Part shown: in pieces, positions 25,984 to 34,103 of the stretch
Layout: every line of letters begins with the position of its first letter
Position numbering within the stretch: position 1 is the first letter of the stretch
Origin: an uncultured Bacteroidia bacterium
GTDB taxonomy: Bacteria > Bacteroidota > Bacteroidia > Bacteroidales > UBA932
Direction of reading: 5' to 3'
NCBI GenBank assembly: GCA_902794005.1
Contig: CADBFO010000016.1
Span: 17,241-81,240 of the forward strand
DNA length: 64,000 nt
The notes under the pieces: model-generated
Told to the model about the DNA's origin: nothing
Database searches by the model: none
What the model saw: the letters and a program-made list of their open reading frames with translations, nothing else
Made by a program: the position numbers and the translations under genes

Positions 25984-26838
25984 TCATCTTAGCGCCCGGT
26001 AGAGACGGGCGGTGCGGACGGCCTCGGCCACATCGTGTACGCGCAGCCAGCGGGCACCCCGCTCCAAAGCAGCAAACTGAGCCACCTGCGTTGCGGGCAT
26101 CGCTTCTTCGGGAGTGATGCCCAACGCTTTATAAATCATGCTCTTCCGGGACACCCCGACCAGGATGGGCCGATTCAGCTCATGCAACTCTGCCAGCCGC
26201 CGCAACAACTCCCAGTTCTGTTCCAGCGTTTTGGAAAAGCCGAAGCCCGGGTCCAGGAGCCAGTCGGCGATGCCGGCATCGGCAGCCTTGGACGCAAAGT
26301 CCCGAAAATAGGCCTTGATATCCTCCACAAGGTCCCCGTAGCGAGTGAATTGCTGCATGGTTTCCGGCGTCCCGCGCATGTGCATGGCCACGAAGGGAAG
26401 GCCCAGGCGGCCCACCGTCTCCAGCATTTCCGGGTCCATTTCCCCGGCGCTGATGTCGTTCACCAGGAACGGGCCGATAAGCCCGTAAGCCCTGCGGACA
26501 ATCTCGCTCCTGTAAGTGTCAATGGAAAAGAGCGGCAAGGCGGAGGGGGTTTCCGGAACATTTGCCCGGACAGGGTCGCGAAGCGACGTGGAGGAACCCC
26601 CCTCCGCCTTGCCGGACAATTGCCGGAGAACCGGTTCCAGGCGGGACCACTCCTCCTCCAGGGAGGGTTGTACCGAGCCGGGACGGGTGGAACAGGCTCC
26701 GAGGTCCACGACATCGGCCCCATCGGCCCGCATCTTCTGAATCCGGTCCAGGGCGGTGGTGGAATCGGCCCGGCTGCCGGCGTAAAACGAATCGCCGGTG
26801 AGGTTCACGATGCCCATAATATGAATCTTGCCGTCCAT
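25984..26838 (-). CDS. folP: Dihydropteroate synthase, with an inserted palindromic element
   Basis: DHPS condenses p-aminobenzoate with a pterin pyrophosphate in folate synthesis. From the ATG at 26838 it is 284 residues: HIMGIVNLTGDSF (family start), VDLGACSTRPGS, LFSIDTYRSEIV, LVNDISAG, PFVAMHMRGTP, WLLDPGFGFSKT, PILVGVSRKS and the C-terminal RVHDV. Just before LFSIDTYR an extra loop of about 27 residues (GKAEGGSS..ETPSALP) is encoded by a palindromic repeat. The longer upstream frame would cross the folP promoter, so 26838 is the start. It is convergent with ftsZ. Confidence 0.94.
   Translation of the reverse strand: MDGKIHIMGIVNLTGDSFYAGSRADSTTALDRIQKMRADGADVVDLGACSTRPGSVQPSLEEEWSRLEPVLRQLSGKAEGGSSTSLRDPVRANVPETPSALPLFSIDTYRSEIVRRAYGLIGPFLVNDISAGEMDPEMLETVGRLGLPFVAMHMRGTPETMQQFTRYGDLVEDIKAYFRDFASKAADAGIADWLLDPGFGFSKTLEQNWELLRRLAELHELNRPILVGVSRKSMIYKALGITPEEAMPATQVAQFAALERGARWLRVHDVAEAVRTARLYRALR
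26533..26614 (-). repeat. Palindromic insertion element inside folP (copy 2)
   Basis: This 82-bp element has 22-bp inverted arms (26533-26554 and 26593-26614, one mismatch) around a 38-bp centre (26555-26592). The centre matches the murE element at 34 of 38 positions. In folP it is read in the same orientation and frame as in murE, again giving SLRDPVRAN. Arm sequences differ between the copies but each pairs with its partner, so the hairpin rather than the arm sequence is kept. Confidence 0.87.
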
Positions 26839-26844
26839 ACACCG

Positions 26845-26852
26845 CAAAGGTA
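26845..26852 (-). promoter_or_regulatory. Promoter -7 box (TACCTTTG) of folP, near-leaderless
   Basis: The minus strand reads TACCTTTG, ending 6 nt before the folP ATG. The transcript should have almost no 5' leader. It is divergent from and 12 bp away from the gltX box. Confidence 0.7.
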
Positions 26853-26864
26853 GGAAAATTTCAC

Positions 26865-26872
26865 TATCTTTG
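26865..26872 (+). promoter_or_regulatory. Promoter -7 box (TATCTTTG) of gltX
   Basis: A TAnnTTTG box 19 bp before the gltX ATG, back to back with the folP promoter. Confidence 0.75.
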
Positions 26873-26891
26873 CAGTGCAATTGCAGAAAAT

Positions 26892-28676
26892 ATGGAAAAA
26901 AGAACCCGCGTAAGATTTGCCCCGTCCCCCACCGGCCCGCTTCACATGGGCGGCGTCCGTACGGCACTGTATAATTACCTCTATGCCAAGCAGAAAGGTG
27001 GCGACTTTATCATCCGCATCGAAGATACGGATTCCCACCGTTTTGTTCCCGGGGCGGAAGCGTATATCATCGAAGCCCTGAACTGGTGCGGCATCATCCC
27101 GGACGAGGGTGTCGATGAAAACGGGAAGGTGGTGGAAACGGCATCGGCCCGTCATCCCCATGCCCCCTACCGGCAAAGCCAGCGGCGTCCCATCTACCGC
27201 CAGTATGCAGAGCAGCTGGTGGCCGCCGGATGGGCCTATTATGCCTTTGATTCGGCCGAGGAACTGGACCGGCGCCGGGCCGAAGCGGAAGCCGCCAAGG
27301 AAACTTTCATGTACAATTCGGCCACCCGCGGCGCGCTGCGCAACTCCCTAACCCTGAGCGCAGAAGAGGTGAAAAACCTCCTCGAAACCACAACGGACTG
27401 GACCATCCGCTTCAAAATGCCGGTCGGCCGCATCGTGGAAATGGAAGACCTGATCCGCGGCCACGTGGAAGTGAATACCGATACCCTGGACGACAAAGTG
27501 CTCTGGAAACGGGCCGACGAGCTCCCCACCTACCACCTCGCCAACATCGTGGATGACCATCTGATGGAAATCACCGAAGTGATCCGCGGCGAGGAATGGC
27601 TGCCCTCCCTGCCTCTCCACTACCTCCTGTACGAAGCGTTCGGCTGGAAAGACACCATGCCGCGCTTTGCGCATCTTTCCCTTCTGCTGAAGCCCGTCGG
27701 CAATGGAAAGCTGTCCAAACGCGACGGTGACAAGATGGGCTTCCCGGTGTTCCCGCTCCGCTGGAAGAACCCGATTACGGAAGAAGTCTCCCGCGGCTAT
27801 CGCGAAGACGGCTATTTCCCGGAGGCCTTCGTGAACATGCTCGCCATGCTGGGCTGGAACCCCGGAGACGAGCGGGAGCTGTTCACCATGGAAGAGCTGG
27901 TGCAGGCCTTTTCGTTGGACAAAGTCCAGAAAGCCGGCGCCAAGTTCAATCCGGACAAAGCCAAGTGGTACAACAAAGAGTATCTGCGGATGAAAACCAC
28001 GCAGGAACTCACCGCCCTCTTCATCCCGCTGCTGGAAGGGCACGGAATGAAAGTGGTGGACTGCCCCTGCAACGCCCTCACCGCCGGCGCCCGCTTCGAA
28101 GGGTTCGGGGCCGATTTCAAAAACCACATCTTCACCCGTGAATATGTGGAGGCCGTCGTGGAACTGGTGAAGGAACGCGCCACCTTCGTGGCCGATTTCT
28201 GGGACATCGCCGCCTACCTCTTCATTTCCCCCGAGGAATTTGAGGCTTTCGGCGTGAAGGCCGGAGCCGGACTGCCCTCCAAGCCCGCGGATCCCAACCG
28301 TCCGGCGGATCCCCGTGCCAAGGTATTCGACGACAGCCTCACGGCCCCCTTCCTGGCCAAGGACGTGGACAAGTTCTGGAAAGAAGACCACTACGAATAC
28401 TGCTTCGAACTCACCCAGTACATCTCCGGCGCAGCCTTTGGCTTTGACGATCTGGACACCTACCGGGGTTCCATGGAGAAAGAGCAGCTGGAAGCCGCCA
28501 TCGAGCAGTACATCAAAAAGGAAGAATACCCCATGGGCAAGGTGATGAATACCCTGCGGATGGCCCTTACGGGCGCCGCCAGCGGCCTGGGCATCGCCGA
28601 TATCCTCTCCTTCATCGGCCGAAAGGAATTCGCCCGCCGGATGGGCTACGTGGCCGACCGCCTGGGAAGGAAATAA
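26892..28676 (+). CDS. gltX: Glutamyl-tRNA synthetase
   Basis: This class I aminoacyl-tRNA synthetase charges tRNA-Glu. The HIGH-type motif is PSPTGPLHMGGVRTAL near the N terminus; the KMSKS-type motif is GKLSKRDG (near 275). At 594 residues it is longer than most bacterial GluRS (about 470-510). Extra material includes NGKVVETASARHPH before APYRQSQR (near 80) and a Pro-rich stretch with a repeated PADP (near 465) in the anticodon-binding half. These look like lineage-specific loops. It abuts the convergent ftsB-like gene with no gap. Confidence 0.96.
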   Translation: MEKRTRVRFAPSPTGPLHMGGVRTALYNYLYAKQKGGDFIIRIEDTDSHRFVPGAEAYIIEALNWCGIIPDEGVDENGKVVETASARHPHAPYRQSQRRPIYRQYAEQLVAAGWAYYAFDSAEELDRRRAEAEAAKETFMYNSATRGALRNSLTLSAEEVKNLLETTTDWTIRFKMPVGRIVEMEDLIRGHVEVNTDTLDDKVLWKRADELPTYHLANIVDDHLMEITEVIRGEEWLPSLPLHYLLYEAFGWKDTMPRFAHLSLLLKPVGNGKLSKRDGDKMGFPVFPLRWKNPITEEVSRGYREDGYFPEAFVNMLAMLGWNPGDERELFTMEELVQAFSLDKVQKAGAKFNPDKAKWYNKEYLRMKTTQELTALFIPLLEGHGMKVVDCPCNALTAGARFEGFGADFKNHIFTREYVEAVVELVKERATFVADFWDIAAYLFISPEEFEAFGVKAGAGLPSKPADPNRPADPRAKVFDDSLTAPFLAKDVDKFWKEDHYEYCFELTQYISGAAFGFDDLDTYRGSMEKEQLEAAIEQYIKKEEYPMGKVMNTLRMALTGAASGLGIADILSFIGRKEFARRMGYVADRLGRK

Positions 28677-28997
28677 TTATTCTACAATGTAAACGTCGTC
28701 TCCGGGGGCGGCGAAGTGATAGGTGTCGCGCGCAAAGGATTCCAGGGAATCGCGGTTGTTGCGCAGATTGTCTATTTCCCGCTCCATGCGGTCTATTTCG
28801 CCCTGGATACGGGCCATTTCCTTCTCTTGGTTTTTCACCTCCACCGTGGCACGGATCCAGTTGAGGACACTGTTGTGCGCAAAGAAGAGCAGCCACAGGG
28901 CCACCACCGTTGTCACAACGATCACGAACGGAATCAGGTAGTTGTGGTCACTGCGCTTGAGGATGGCCCAGCGGTCTTTTTTCACTTCTTCTTCCAT
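28677..28997 (-). CDS. FtsB/DivIC-like septum formation initiator
   Basis: A 106-residue single-pass membrane protein: charged N terminus, membrane segment (YLIPFVIVVTTVVALWLLFF, about 20-39), then a coiled coil (EVKNQEKEMARIQGEIDRME..) and the family ending DSLESFARDTYHFAAPGDDVYIVE, where 'E..AR..y....pgE.v' marks FtsB/DivIC. It should join the FtsQ/FtsL complex. It lies away from the dcw cluster, downstream of the CPBP protease gene on the same strand. Confidence 0.88.
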   Translation of the reverse strand: MEEEVKKDRWAILKRSDHNYLIPFVIVVTTVVALWLLFFAHNSVLNWIRATVEVKNQEKEMARIQGEIDRMEREIDNLRNNRDSLESFARDTYHFAAPGDDVYIVE

Positions 28998-29002
28998 AAC
29001 AC

Positions 29003-29031
29003 AGATTCTTCACTTCGTTCAGAATGACAGG
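29003..29031. repeat. Short intergenic repeat of the 'gattcttc..cagaatgac' type
   Basis: The 36-bp gap between the CPBP and ftsB-like genes is filled by AGATTCTTCACTTCGTTC followed by AGAATGACAGG. This closely resembles the AGATTCTTCGCTTCGCTC / AGAATGACA sequences that occur as dispersed intergenic repeats in many bacterial genomes. No second full copy was seen in this window. Confidence 0.5.
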
Positions 29032-29033
29032 GG

Positions 29034-29981
29034 CTATTCCACGGACAGTTCTACCGTGTCAATATTGCCCCGCTCCTGCTGCAGCGGAATGCGGCGGAAA
29101 GCCATCAGACACGCCGCCACAAGGATCAGTCCCAGCACATAGAGAATCACGTAGGTGGTCCGGGGAACCATGTCAATCCAGAAATCGACTTCCTGCAAAG
29201 AGGGGAACTGGGACAGGATCACGGCCGTGCCGTTGTTCACGAAATGCATGAGCATGGTCAGCAGCAGGGAGCCCGTCTTGTAATACACGTAGCCCATCAC
29301 CACGCCGATGATAAAGGCATTGAGCGCCTGCCAGGGATTCATGTGGATAAGGGCGAAGAACAAGGCCGACACCACAATAGCCCAGACGGGCTTCATCTTG
29401 GTCAGAAGGCCCCGCAGAATCATGCCGCGGCACAGCCATTCTTCAAAGAAGGGGGCGAAAATGGCCGCCAGAAGGAAACTGCTCCACAGGGGACCGTCCG
29501 TCATCTGCCGCATGATCTCCACCACCATGTCGTAGAAAGACTTCAGGGCGGGAGAAGCCGTGGTCAGTTTGAAATTCCAGTAGTTGGGAAGATCGGCCGA
29601 GATCATGGTCCCGAACGTGAGGGCTACGGTAATGAGGACCATCTGCCACCCCTTGAAAGGACCCCAGTGCCTGTTGTCGAGCTTGTAGCCCGTTTCAAAC
29701 AGGCTGTTGCGCTGACTCTTATGAGCCACGTACACCATGGCCGGCAGGAAGGACAGCGGATAGATGATCAGGTCGCCGTACCGCCGAATCATTTCCGGCG
29801 GGATGAAGGCGCCGCAGACGACAATGACAAGTCCCCCGAGAAGAGAACCCAGCAGGAACCAGCCCAGCAGCACGAACAGGTCCTTCATGCCCGGCACATA
29901 CCAGGCATGATTGGCGAAAAGGTCATAGTTGTTTACTTTTCTGGCTTTTTGGAAAAGCGGAGGGGGAACTGTACTCATCAT
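29034..29981 (-). CDS. CPBP-family intramembrane metalloprotease
   Basis: A polytopic protein of 315 residues from ATG 29981 (a TTG at 29987 would add two). It has about seven membrane segments and the CPBP (CAAX protease / bacteriocin-processing) motifs: EEWLCRG (the EExxxR element), FALIHMNPWQALNAF and HFVNNGTA, which supply the metal ligands. Substrates are unknown. It follows the sugar nucleotidyltransferase gene closely on the same strand. Confidence 0.88.
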   Translation of the reverse strand: MMSTVPPPLFQKARKVNNYDLFANHAWYVPGMKDLFVLLGWFLLGSLLGGLVIVVCGAFIPPEMIRRYGDLIIYPLSFLPAMVYVAHKSQRNSLFETGYKLDNRHWGPFKGWQMVLITVALTFGTMISADLPNYWNFKLTTASPALKSFYDMVVEIMRQMTDGPLWSSFLLAAIFAPFFEEWLCRGMILRGLLTKMKPVWAIVVSALFFALIHMNPWQALNAFIIGVVMGYVYYKTGSLLLTMLMHFVNNGTAVILSQFPSLQEVDFWIDMVPRTTYVILYVLGLILVAACLMAFRRIPLQQERGNIDTVELSVE

Positions 29982-29987
29982 CTTCAA

Positions 29988-30920
29988 TCAATAAAGGGGA
30001 GAGGGATAAATACCTTTCTGAACGAGTTCCGCGAACTTGGCCACCACGCCGGGACGGTCCTCCTTATAGGTGACGCCGAACCAGCGGGACGGGGTGGACA
30101 GGACTTCGCAGGCGCCCTTGCCGCTCTTTACGATCACATCCACGGCGTAAGGGATGTAGTACTCCTTCTTGGGTTCGGTGATGTGTTCCTCCAGGAAGGT
30201 TTTGAAAACGGCCGCGCTCTTTTCGAAATAGTCGGGCGTGAAGCCCCACATGTTCATGGAACAAAGGGCCTTGGCATCCAGCAGTACATGGTTTTCTCCG
30301 TTCACGGAATTGTTGCCATAGACCTTTCCGTCCCCCTCGCGGGCGATTTCCAGGTGCTCGGCAATGTCGGAGAGAAGGCCGGAAGCGTCATAAGAGCAGA
30401 TGCCGCGGGAAACGCTGCCGTTCTCGCTCAGGGTGTTCTCAAGTTCGAAACCGACGATGCAGTACTGCCCCGAAGTGTTTGCATGGGCACGACACCAGTC
30501 TCCCAGAATCTTGAAAGACTCCTTGCCGTAGAAATCGTCTCCGTTGATGACGGCGAAAGGCTCATGGATGACATCGGCCGCCATGAGGACGGCGTGGGCG
30601 GTGCCCCAGGGTTTCACCCTTTCTTCCGGAACGGTGAAGGGGGCGGGTATCTTATTCAGTTCCTGCGTGACGAAGACAAAGCGGAGAGGCTCGCCGTCAA
30701 GGGTTTTGACACCGGCGTATTTTTCCTTGACAGCCTGCTCCATCTGGGCCTTGAAAGACTCTCGGACGATATAGACCACCTTGCCGAACCCGGCCTCCAC
30801 GGCGTCGTGGATGCTGTAGTCGATGATGGTTTCTCCGTGCGGTCCCAGACCGTCCATCTGCTTGAGGCCGCCATACCGGCTGCCCATGCCTGCTGCCAGA
30901 ACAAGTAAAGTAGGTTTCAT
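29988..30920 (-). CDS. Sugar-phosphate nucleotidyltransferase
   Basis: A 310-residue protein with the nucleotidyltransferase signature at its start: LLVLAAGMGSRYGGLKQMDGLGPHGE. GTAHAVLMAADVI and FAVINGDDFYGKESF provide the sugar-nucleotide and Mg-binding parts. It resembles NDP-sugar pyrophosphorylases that activate hexose-1-phosphates for polysaccharide synthesis; the exact sugar cannot be named. The longer frame upstream of 30920 runs through the promoter, so the ATG at 30920 is used. Confidence 0.85.
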   Translation of the reverse strand: MKPTLLVLAAGMGSRYGGLKQMDGLGPHGETIIDYSIHDAVEAGFGKVVYIVRESFKAQMEQAVKEKYAGVKTLDGEPLRFVFVTQELNKIPAPFTVPEERVKPWGTAHAVLMAADVIHEPFAVINGDDFYGKESFKILGDWCRAHANTSGQYCIVGFELENTLSENGSVSRGICSYDASGLLSDIAEHLEIAREGDGKVYGNNSVNGENHVLLDAKALCSMNMWGFTPDYFEKSAAVFKTFLEEHITEPKKEYYIPYAVDVIVKSGKGACEVLSTPSRWFGVTYKEDRPGVVAKFAELVQKGIYPSPLY

Positions 30921-30953
30921 GATGTATCGTTTAAGTTTTATTTGCTCGAAATA

Positions 30954-30961
30954 CAAAGATA
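30954..30961 (-). promoter_or_regulatory. Promoter -7 box (TATCTTTG) for the nucleotidyltransferase-CPBP-ftsB set
   Basis: The minus strand reads TATCTTTG 33 bp before the ATG at 30920. The next two genes follow without another clear promoter. Confidence 0.72.
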
Positions 30962-31017
30962 AGAAAAAATTGAGTAACTTCGCATTTAGTTTTAAAACGT
31001 CAGAACATATCATTCCC

Positions 31018-31455
31018 ATGTGGCAAAGAATCCAAACCTTATACCTCCTGATTTCGGCCGCTCTCATCGCCGCCCTCTGCTTCTCCACGGCTTATACCGC
31101 AGCCAGCCCTGACGGACTGGTCAAAGTGTCCTACTGGCAGCTCCAGAAGCCTTATTTCGGCATTCTGCTGGGGATTCTGGCCGCCATGGTGCTCCTGGCC
31201 CTGACCGTGTACAAATCCAGGATCCTCCAGATGCGCCTGGCCACCCTGTCGGCCATCGTGGCCCTGGGCATGCAGGGCTGGCTGGCCTGGATGTACTTCA
31301 CATTCGAAGGAGCCGTCTTCGGCTGGACGGCCATTTTCCCCCTGGTCATCTGCATCAGCAATCTGCTGGCGGCCCGCGGCTGCTTCCAGGACCAGCTCAT
31401 GGTGGAAAGCGCATACCGGGTCCGCAATCGCCGCAAGAGAGGCCGAAAGAAATAA
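31018..31455 (+). CDS. DUF4293-family membrane protein
   Basis: A 145-residue protein with four membrane segments beginning MWQRIQTLYLLISA, the signature start of the Bacteroidota-specific DUF4293 family, and ending in a basic tail (RVRNRRKRGRKK). No function is known. A weak TAACTTCG box (30975-30982) lies upstream in the divergent gap. Confidence 0.85.
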   Translation: MWQRIQTLYLLISAALIAALCFSTAYTAASPDGLVKVSYWQLQKPYFGILLGILAAMVLLALTVYKSRILQMRLATLSAIVALGMQGWLAWMYFTFEGAVFGWTAIFPLVICISNLLAARGCFQDQLMVESAYRVRNRRKRGRKK

Positions 31456-31461
31456 TTTTTG

Positions 31462-31469
31462 TATCTTTG
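31462..31469 (+). promoter_or_regulatory. Promoter -7 box (TATCTTTG) for fabK-fabF-fabZ
   Basis: A TAnnTTTG box 12 bp before the ATG at 31482, directly after the DUF4293 stop codon. Confidence 0.72.
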
Positions 31470-31481
31470 CATTTTGCATAT

Positions 31482-32435
31482 ATGATACACAGCCCTATAT
31501 GTAATATCCTGGGCATTGAAAAACCCATCTTTCAGGGAGGCATGGCATGGATTGCCGATGCCCGCCTGGCTGCGGCCGTTTCTGAGGCCGGCGGCCTGGG
31601 CCTCATCTCGTCCATCAACGCCGGCACCGAGGCTGTCCGGGCCGAAATCCGGAAAGCCCGCGAACGCACCGCCAAGCCCTTTGGCGTGAACATCATGCTG
31701 GCGGCGCCCAATGCAGCGGAAATCGCAGACCTGGTGGTGGAAGAGGGTGTCAGCATCGTCACCACCGGCGCCGGCTCCCCCGCCCCGTACATGGAGCGCT
31801 GGCTGGCGGCCGGAATCCGCGTGATTCCCGTCATCGCCTCCGTAGCCTACGCCCTGAAGATGAAAGAACTTGGCGCCACGGCCCTCATCGCGGAAGGGGC
31901 CGAATCGGGAGGCCATGTAGGGGATCTTCATACCATGGCGCTGGTCCCTCAGGTGGTGGATGCGGTGGACCTTCCCGTCCTTGCCGCCGGCGGCATCTTC
32001 GACGGCCGCGGCGCCGCCGCCGCTTTCATGCTGGGAGCCTGCGGAGTCCAGGTGGGGACGCGTTTTCTCGTAGCCGACGAATGCCGCGTGCACGAGGTGT
32101 ACAAGGAGCGACTCATCAAAGCGTCCGACATCGGCACCATGGTCACCGGGAAAAGCCTCGGGGATGCCGTCCGCAGCCTCAAGACCCCCTTCGCCAAGCA
32201 GTTCGCCAAGATGGAGGCCGACCCGTCCGTATCGGCCGACGAAATCCGCGCCTTCGGCACCGGGTCCCTGCGCAAGGCCGTCTTTGACGGAGACCTTTCC
32301 GGCGGCAGTTTCCTGGCCGGGGAAGTGGCCGGTCTCATCAAGAAAAGAGAATCTGCCGCTGCCATTGTAAATGACATCATGGACGGTGCCGAAAAGGTGC
32401 TCACCCAAGCCAACAATTTGATTTATGGATCCTAA
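31482..32435 (+). CDS. fabK: Enoyl-ACP reductase FabK-like (nitronate monooxygenase family)
   Basis: An FMN-dependent TIM-barrel protein of 317 residues: KPIFQGGMAWIADARLAAAVSEAGGLG at the start (shown here as overlapping motifs KPIFQGGMAWIAD and AVSEAGGLG), FGVNIMLAAP, IVTTGAGSPAPYM, EGAESGGHVGD and LAAGGIFDGRG. These match FabK, which does the last reduction of fatty-acid elongation; nitronate monooxygenase is the sister family. The direct link to fabF and a fabZ-like gene favours FabK. It starts at ATG 31482, since earlier in-frame codons overlap the promoter box. Confidence 0.85.
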   Translation: MIHSPICNILGIEKPIFQGGMAWIADARLAAAVSEAGGLGLISSINAGTEAVRAEIRKARERTAKPFGVNIMLAAPNAAEIADLVVEEGVSIVTTGAGSPAPYMERWLAAGIRVIPVIASVAYALKMKELGATALIAEGAESGGHVGDLHTMALVPQVVDAVDLPVLAAGGIFDGRGAAAAFMLGACGVQVGTRFLVADECRVHEVYKERLIKASDIGTMVTGKSLGDAVRSLKTPFAKQFAKMEADPSVSADEIRAFGTGSLRKAVFDGDLSGGSFLAGEVAGLIKKRESAAAIVNDIMDGAEKVLTQANNLIYGS

Positions 32436-33681
32436 AAGAGTAGTAGTGACCGGGATGGGAGTCATCTCATCCATCGGCAAGGATGTAGATACATTTTGGA
32501 AGAATCTGATAAACGGCGTCTGCGGAATTGACTTCGTGGAGGAGTTCAAGGACATGCCCGTCACCTTCGCCGGCAAAGTGAAAGACTTCGATGCCGAGTT
32601 GTACGGGATGGAAAAGCCCTTCATCCGCAAACAGGACAACTTCACCCTGTATGCCATGGCGGCCGCGTGGCAGGCCATTCAGCAGTCCGGCCTGGTGACG
32701 GAAGGCGAACACCTCAATATCGACCCCTACCGCCTGGGCGTTTATGTGGGCTCCGGCATCGGCGGCTTCGAGGTGCAGTACCGCGAAACCAAGAAGATGA
32801 TTGAAGACCCCTCGGGCAAGTGGATTTCCCCGCTGTTCATCGCCACCATGATTTCCAACATCGCCGCCGGACACATTGCCATCAAGCATCAGGCGAAAGG
32901 CCCGTGCCTGGATATCGTGACGGCCTGCGCCACCTCCTCGCACTGTATCGGCGAGGCCTTCCGGGCCGTACGCCACGGCTATGCCGACGCCATCATCGCC
33001 GGCGGCAGCGAGCACGCCTCCATTCCGCTGGGCGTAGCCGGTTTTTACAATGCGAAGGCCCTCACGCGCGCGTCGGATCCCAAGTACGCTTCCCTCCCCT
33101 TCAATGCCAACCGGCAGGGTTTTGTCATGGGCGACGGCGCCGCCGTCCTGATGCTGGAATCCCTGGAGCACGCCCTGCAGCGCGGTGCCGTCATTTACGG
33201 AGAGGTCGTCGGTTACGGAAACACCTGCGACGCCTATCACGCCACGGCTCCGCGTCCGGATGCCAGTACCCAGGCCCGCTCCATCCGCGACGCGCTGGAA
33301 GAGGCCGGCTTCGACCCTTCCCGGGACAACCTGTACATCAACACCCACGGAACCGGCACCCAGCTGAACGACGTGGCCGAAACCATGGCCTGCAAACTGG
33401 CCCTGGGAGACTTTGCCTACAAAGCACATCTTTCCGGCACCAAGTCCATGACCGGTCACATGTTCGGCGCCGCCGGCGCGGCGGAAGCCATTGCCACCCT
33501 TCTGGCTTTGCGGGAGGGCATCTGCCCGCCCACCATCAACCTGGATGTCCCGGATCCGGAATGTGACCTGGATTATACCCCGAACGTCGCCGTGAAGACC
33601 CCGCTCACGCTGGGCCTGTCCAATTCCTTCGGCTTCGGCGGGCACAACGCCTGCGTAGCCTTCAGACCATACAAAGGATGA
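32425..33681 (+). CDS. fabF: Beta-ketoacyl-ACP synthase II
   Basis: This condensing enzyme extends acyl chains with malonyl-ACP. The 418-residue protein has the Cys-His-His triad: Cys in VTACATSSHCIG (near 168), His in NTHGTGT (near 307) and His in SMTGHMFGAAG (near 347). The start KRVVVTGMGVISSIG and the end LSNSFGFGGHNAC are typical of FabF. It overlaps fabK by 11 bp and the fabZ-like gene by 4 bp. Confidence 0.95.
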   Translation: MDPKRVVVTGMGVISSIGKDVDTFWKNLINGVCGIDFVEEFKDMPVTFAGKVKDFDAELYGMEKPFIRKQDNFTLYAMAAAWQAIQQSGLVTEGEHLNIDPYRLGVYVGSGIGGFEVQYRETKKMIEDPSGKWISPLFIATMISNIAAGHIAIKHQAKGPCLDIVTACATSSHCIGEAFRAVRHGYADAIIAGGSEHASIPLGVAGFYNAKALTRASDPKYASLPFNANRQGFVMGDGAAVLMLESLEHALQRGAVIYGEVVGYGNTCDAYHATAPRPDASTQARSIRDALEEAGFDPSRDNLYINTHGTGTQLNDVAETMACKLALGDFAYKAHLSGTKSMTGHMFGAAGAAEAIATLLALREGICPPTINLDVPDPECDLDYTPNVAVKTPLTLGLSNSFGFGGHNACVAFRPYKG

Positions 33682-34103
33682 ACCGAGAAGAAATTAAAGC
33701 CCTGATCCCCCATCGGGAACCGATGCTGCTGATCGACCGCACCGAACTTCAGGCCGACGGCAGCGGCATGTGCTGGTACCGCGTCCCGGAAGACGCCTGG
33801 TATTGCCGCGGACATTTTCCGGGATACCACATCGTTCCCGGCGTAATCCTGTGCGAAATCATGGCCCAGAGCACCTGTCAGCTCTTTCCGGAGGCTTTCC
33901 AGAATAACTTGCTTGTGTACAGGGGGATGGATCACGTCAAGTTCCGCAGCTCCGTGTATCCCGGAGACGAATGTGAAATCACCTGCCGCCTGCTTGAGAA
34001 AAAAAGCAGCCTCTACATCTGTGAGACGGCCCTTCGGGTAAAAGGGAAACTCTGTGCCAGCGCGGTTCTTACGCTGGCTGCGATTCGTTCCAGGGCAGAA
34101 TAA
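33678..34103 (+). CDS. fabZ: FabZ-like 3-hydroxyacyl-ACP dehydratase
   Basis: A 141-residue single hot-dog domain protein. IPHREPMLLIDR and GHFPGYHIVPGVILCEIMAQS carry the catalytic His and Glu pattern of FabZ. It completes a small fabK-fabF-fabZ set for fatty-acid elongation; whether this is the main or a specialised route is not visible. Its last 35 bp overlap the tail of the convergent histidine kinase gene. Confidence 0.88.
   Translation: MNREEIKALIPHREPMLLIDRTELQADGSGMCWYRVPEDAWYCRGHFPGYHIVPGVILCEIMAQSTCQLFPEAFQNNLLVYRGMDHVKFRSSVYPGDECEITCRLLEKKSSLYICETALRVKGKLCASAVLTLAAIRSRAE

Noticed and set aside
29244-30908. A 554-codon plus-strand frame across the CPBP and nucleotidyltransferase genes
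   Set aside because: Both minus-strand genes carry clear family motifs and promoters; the plus-strand translation is low-complexity and spans two genes.
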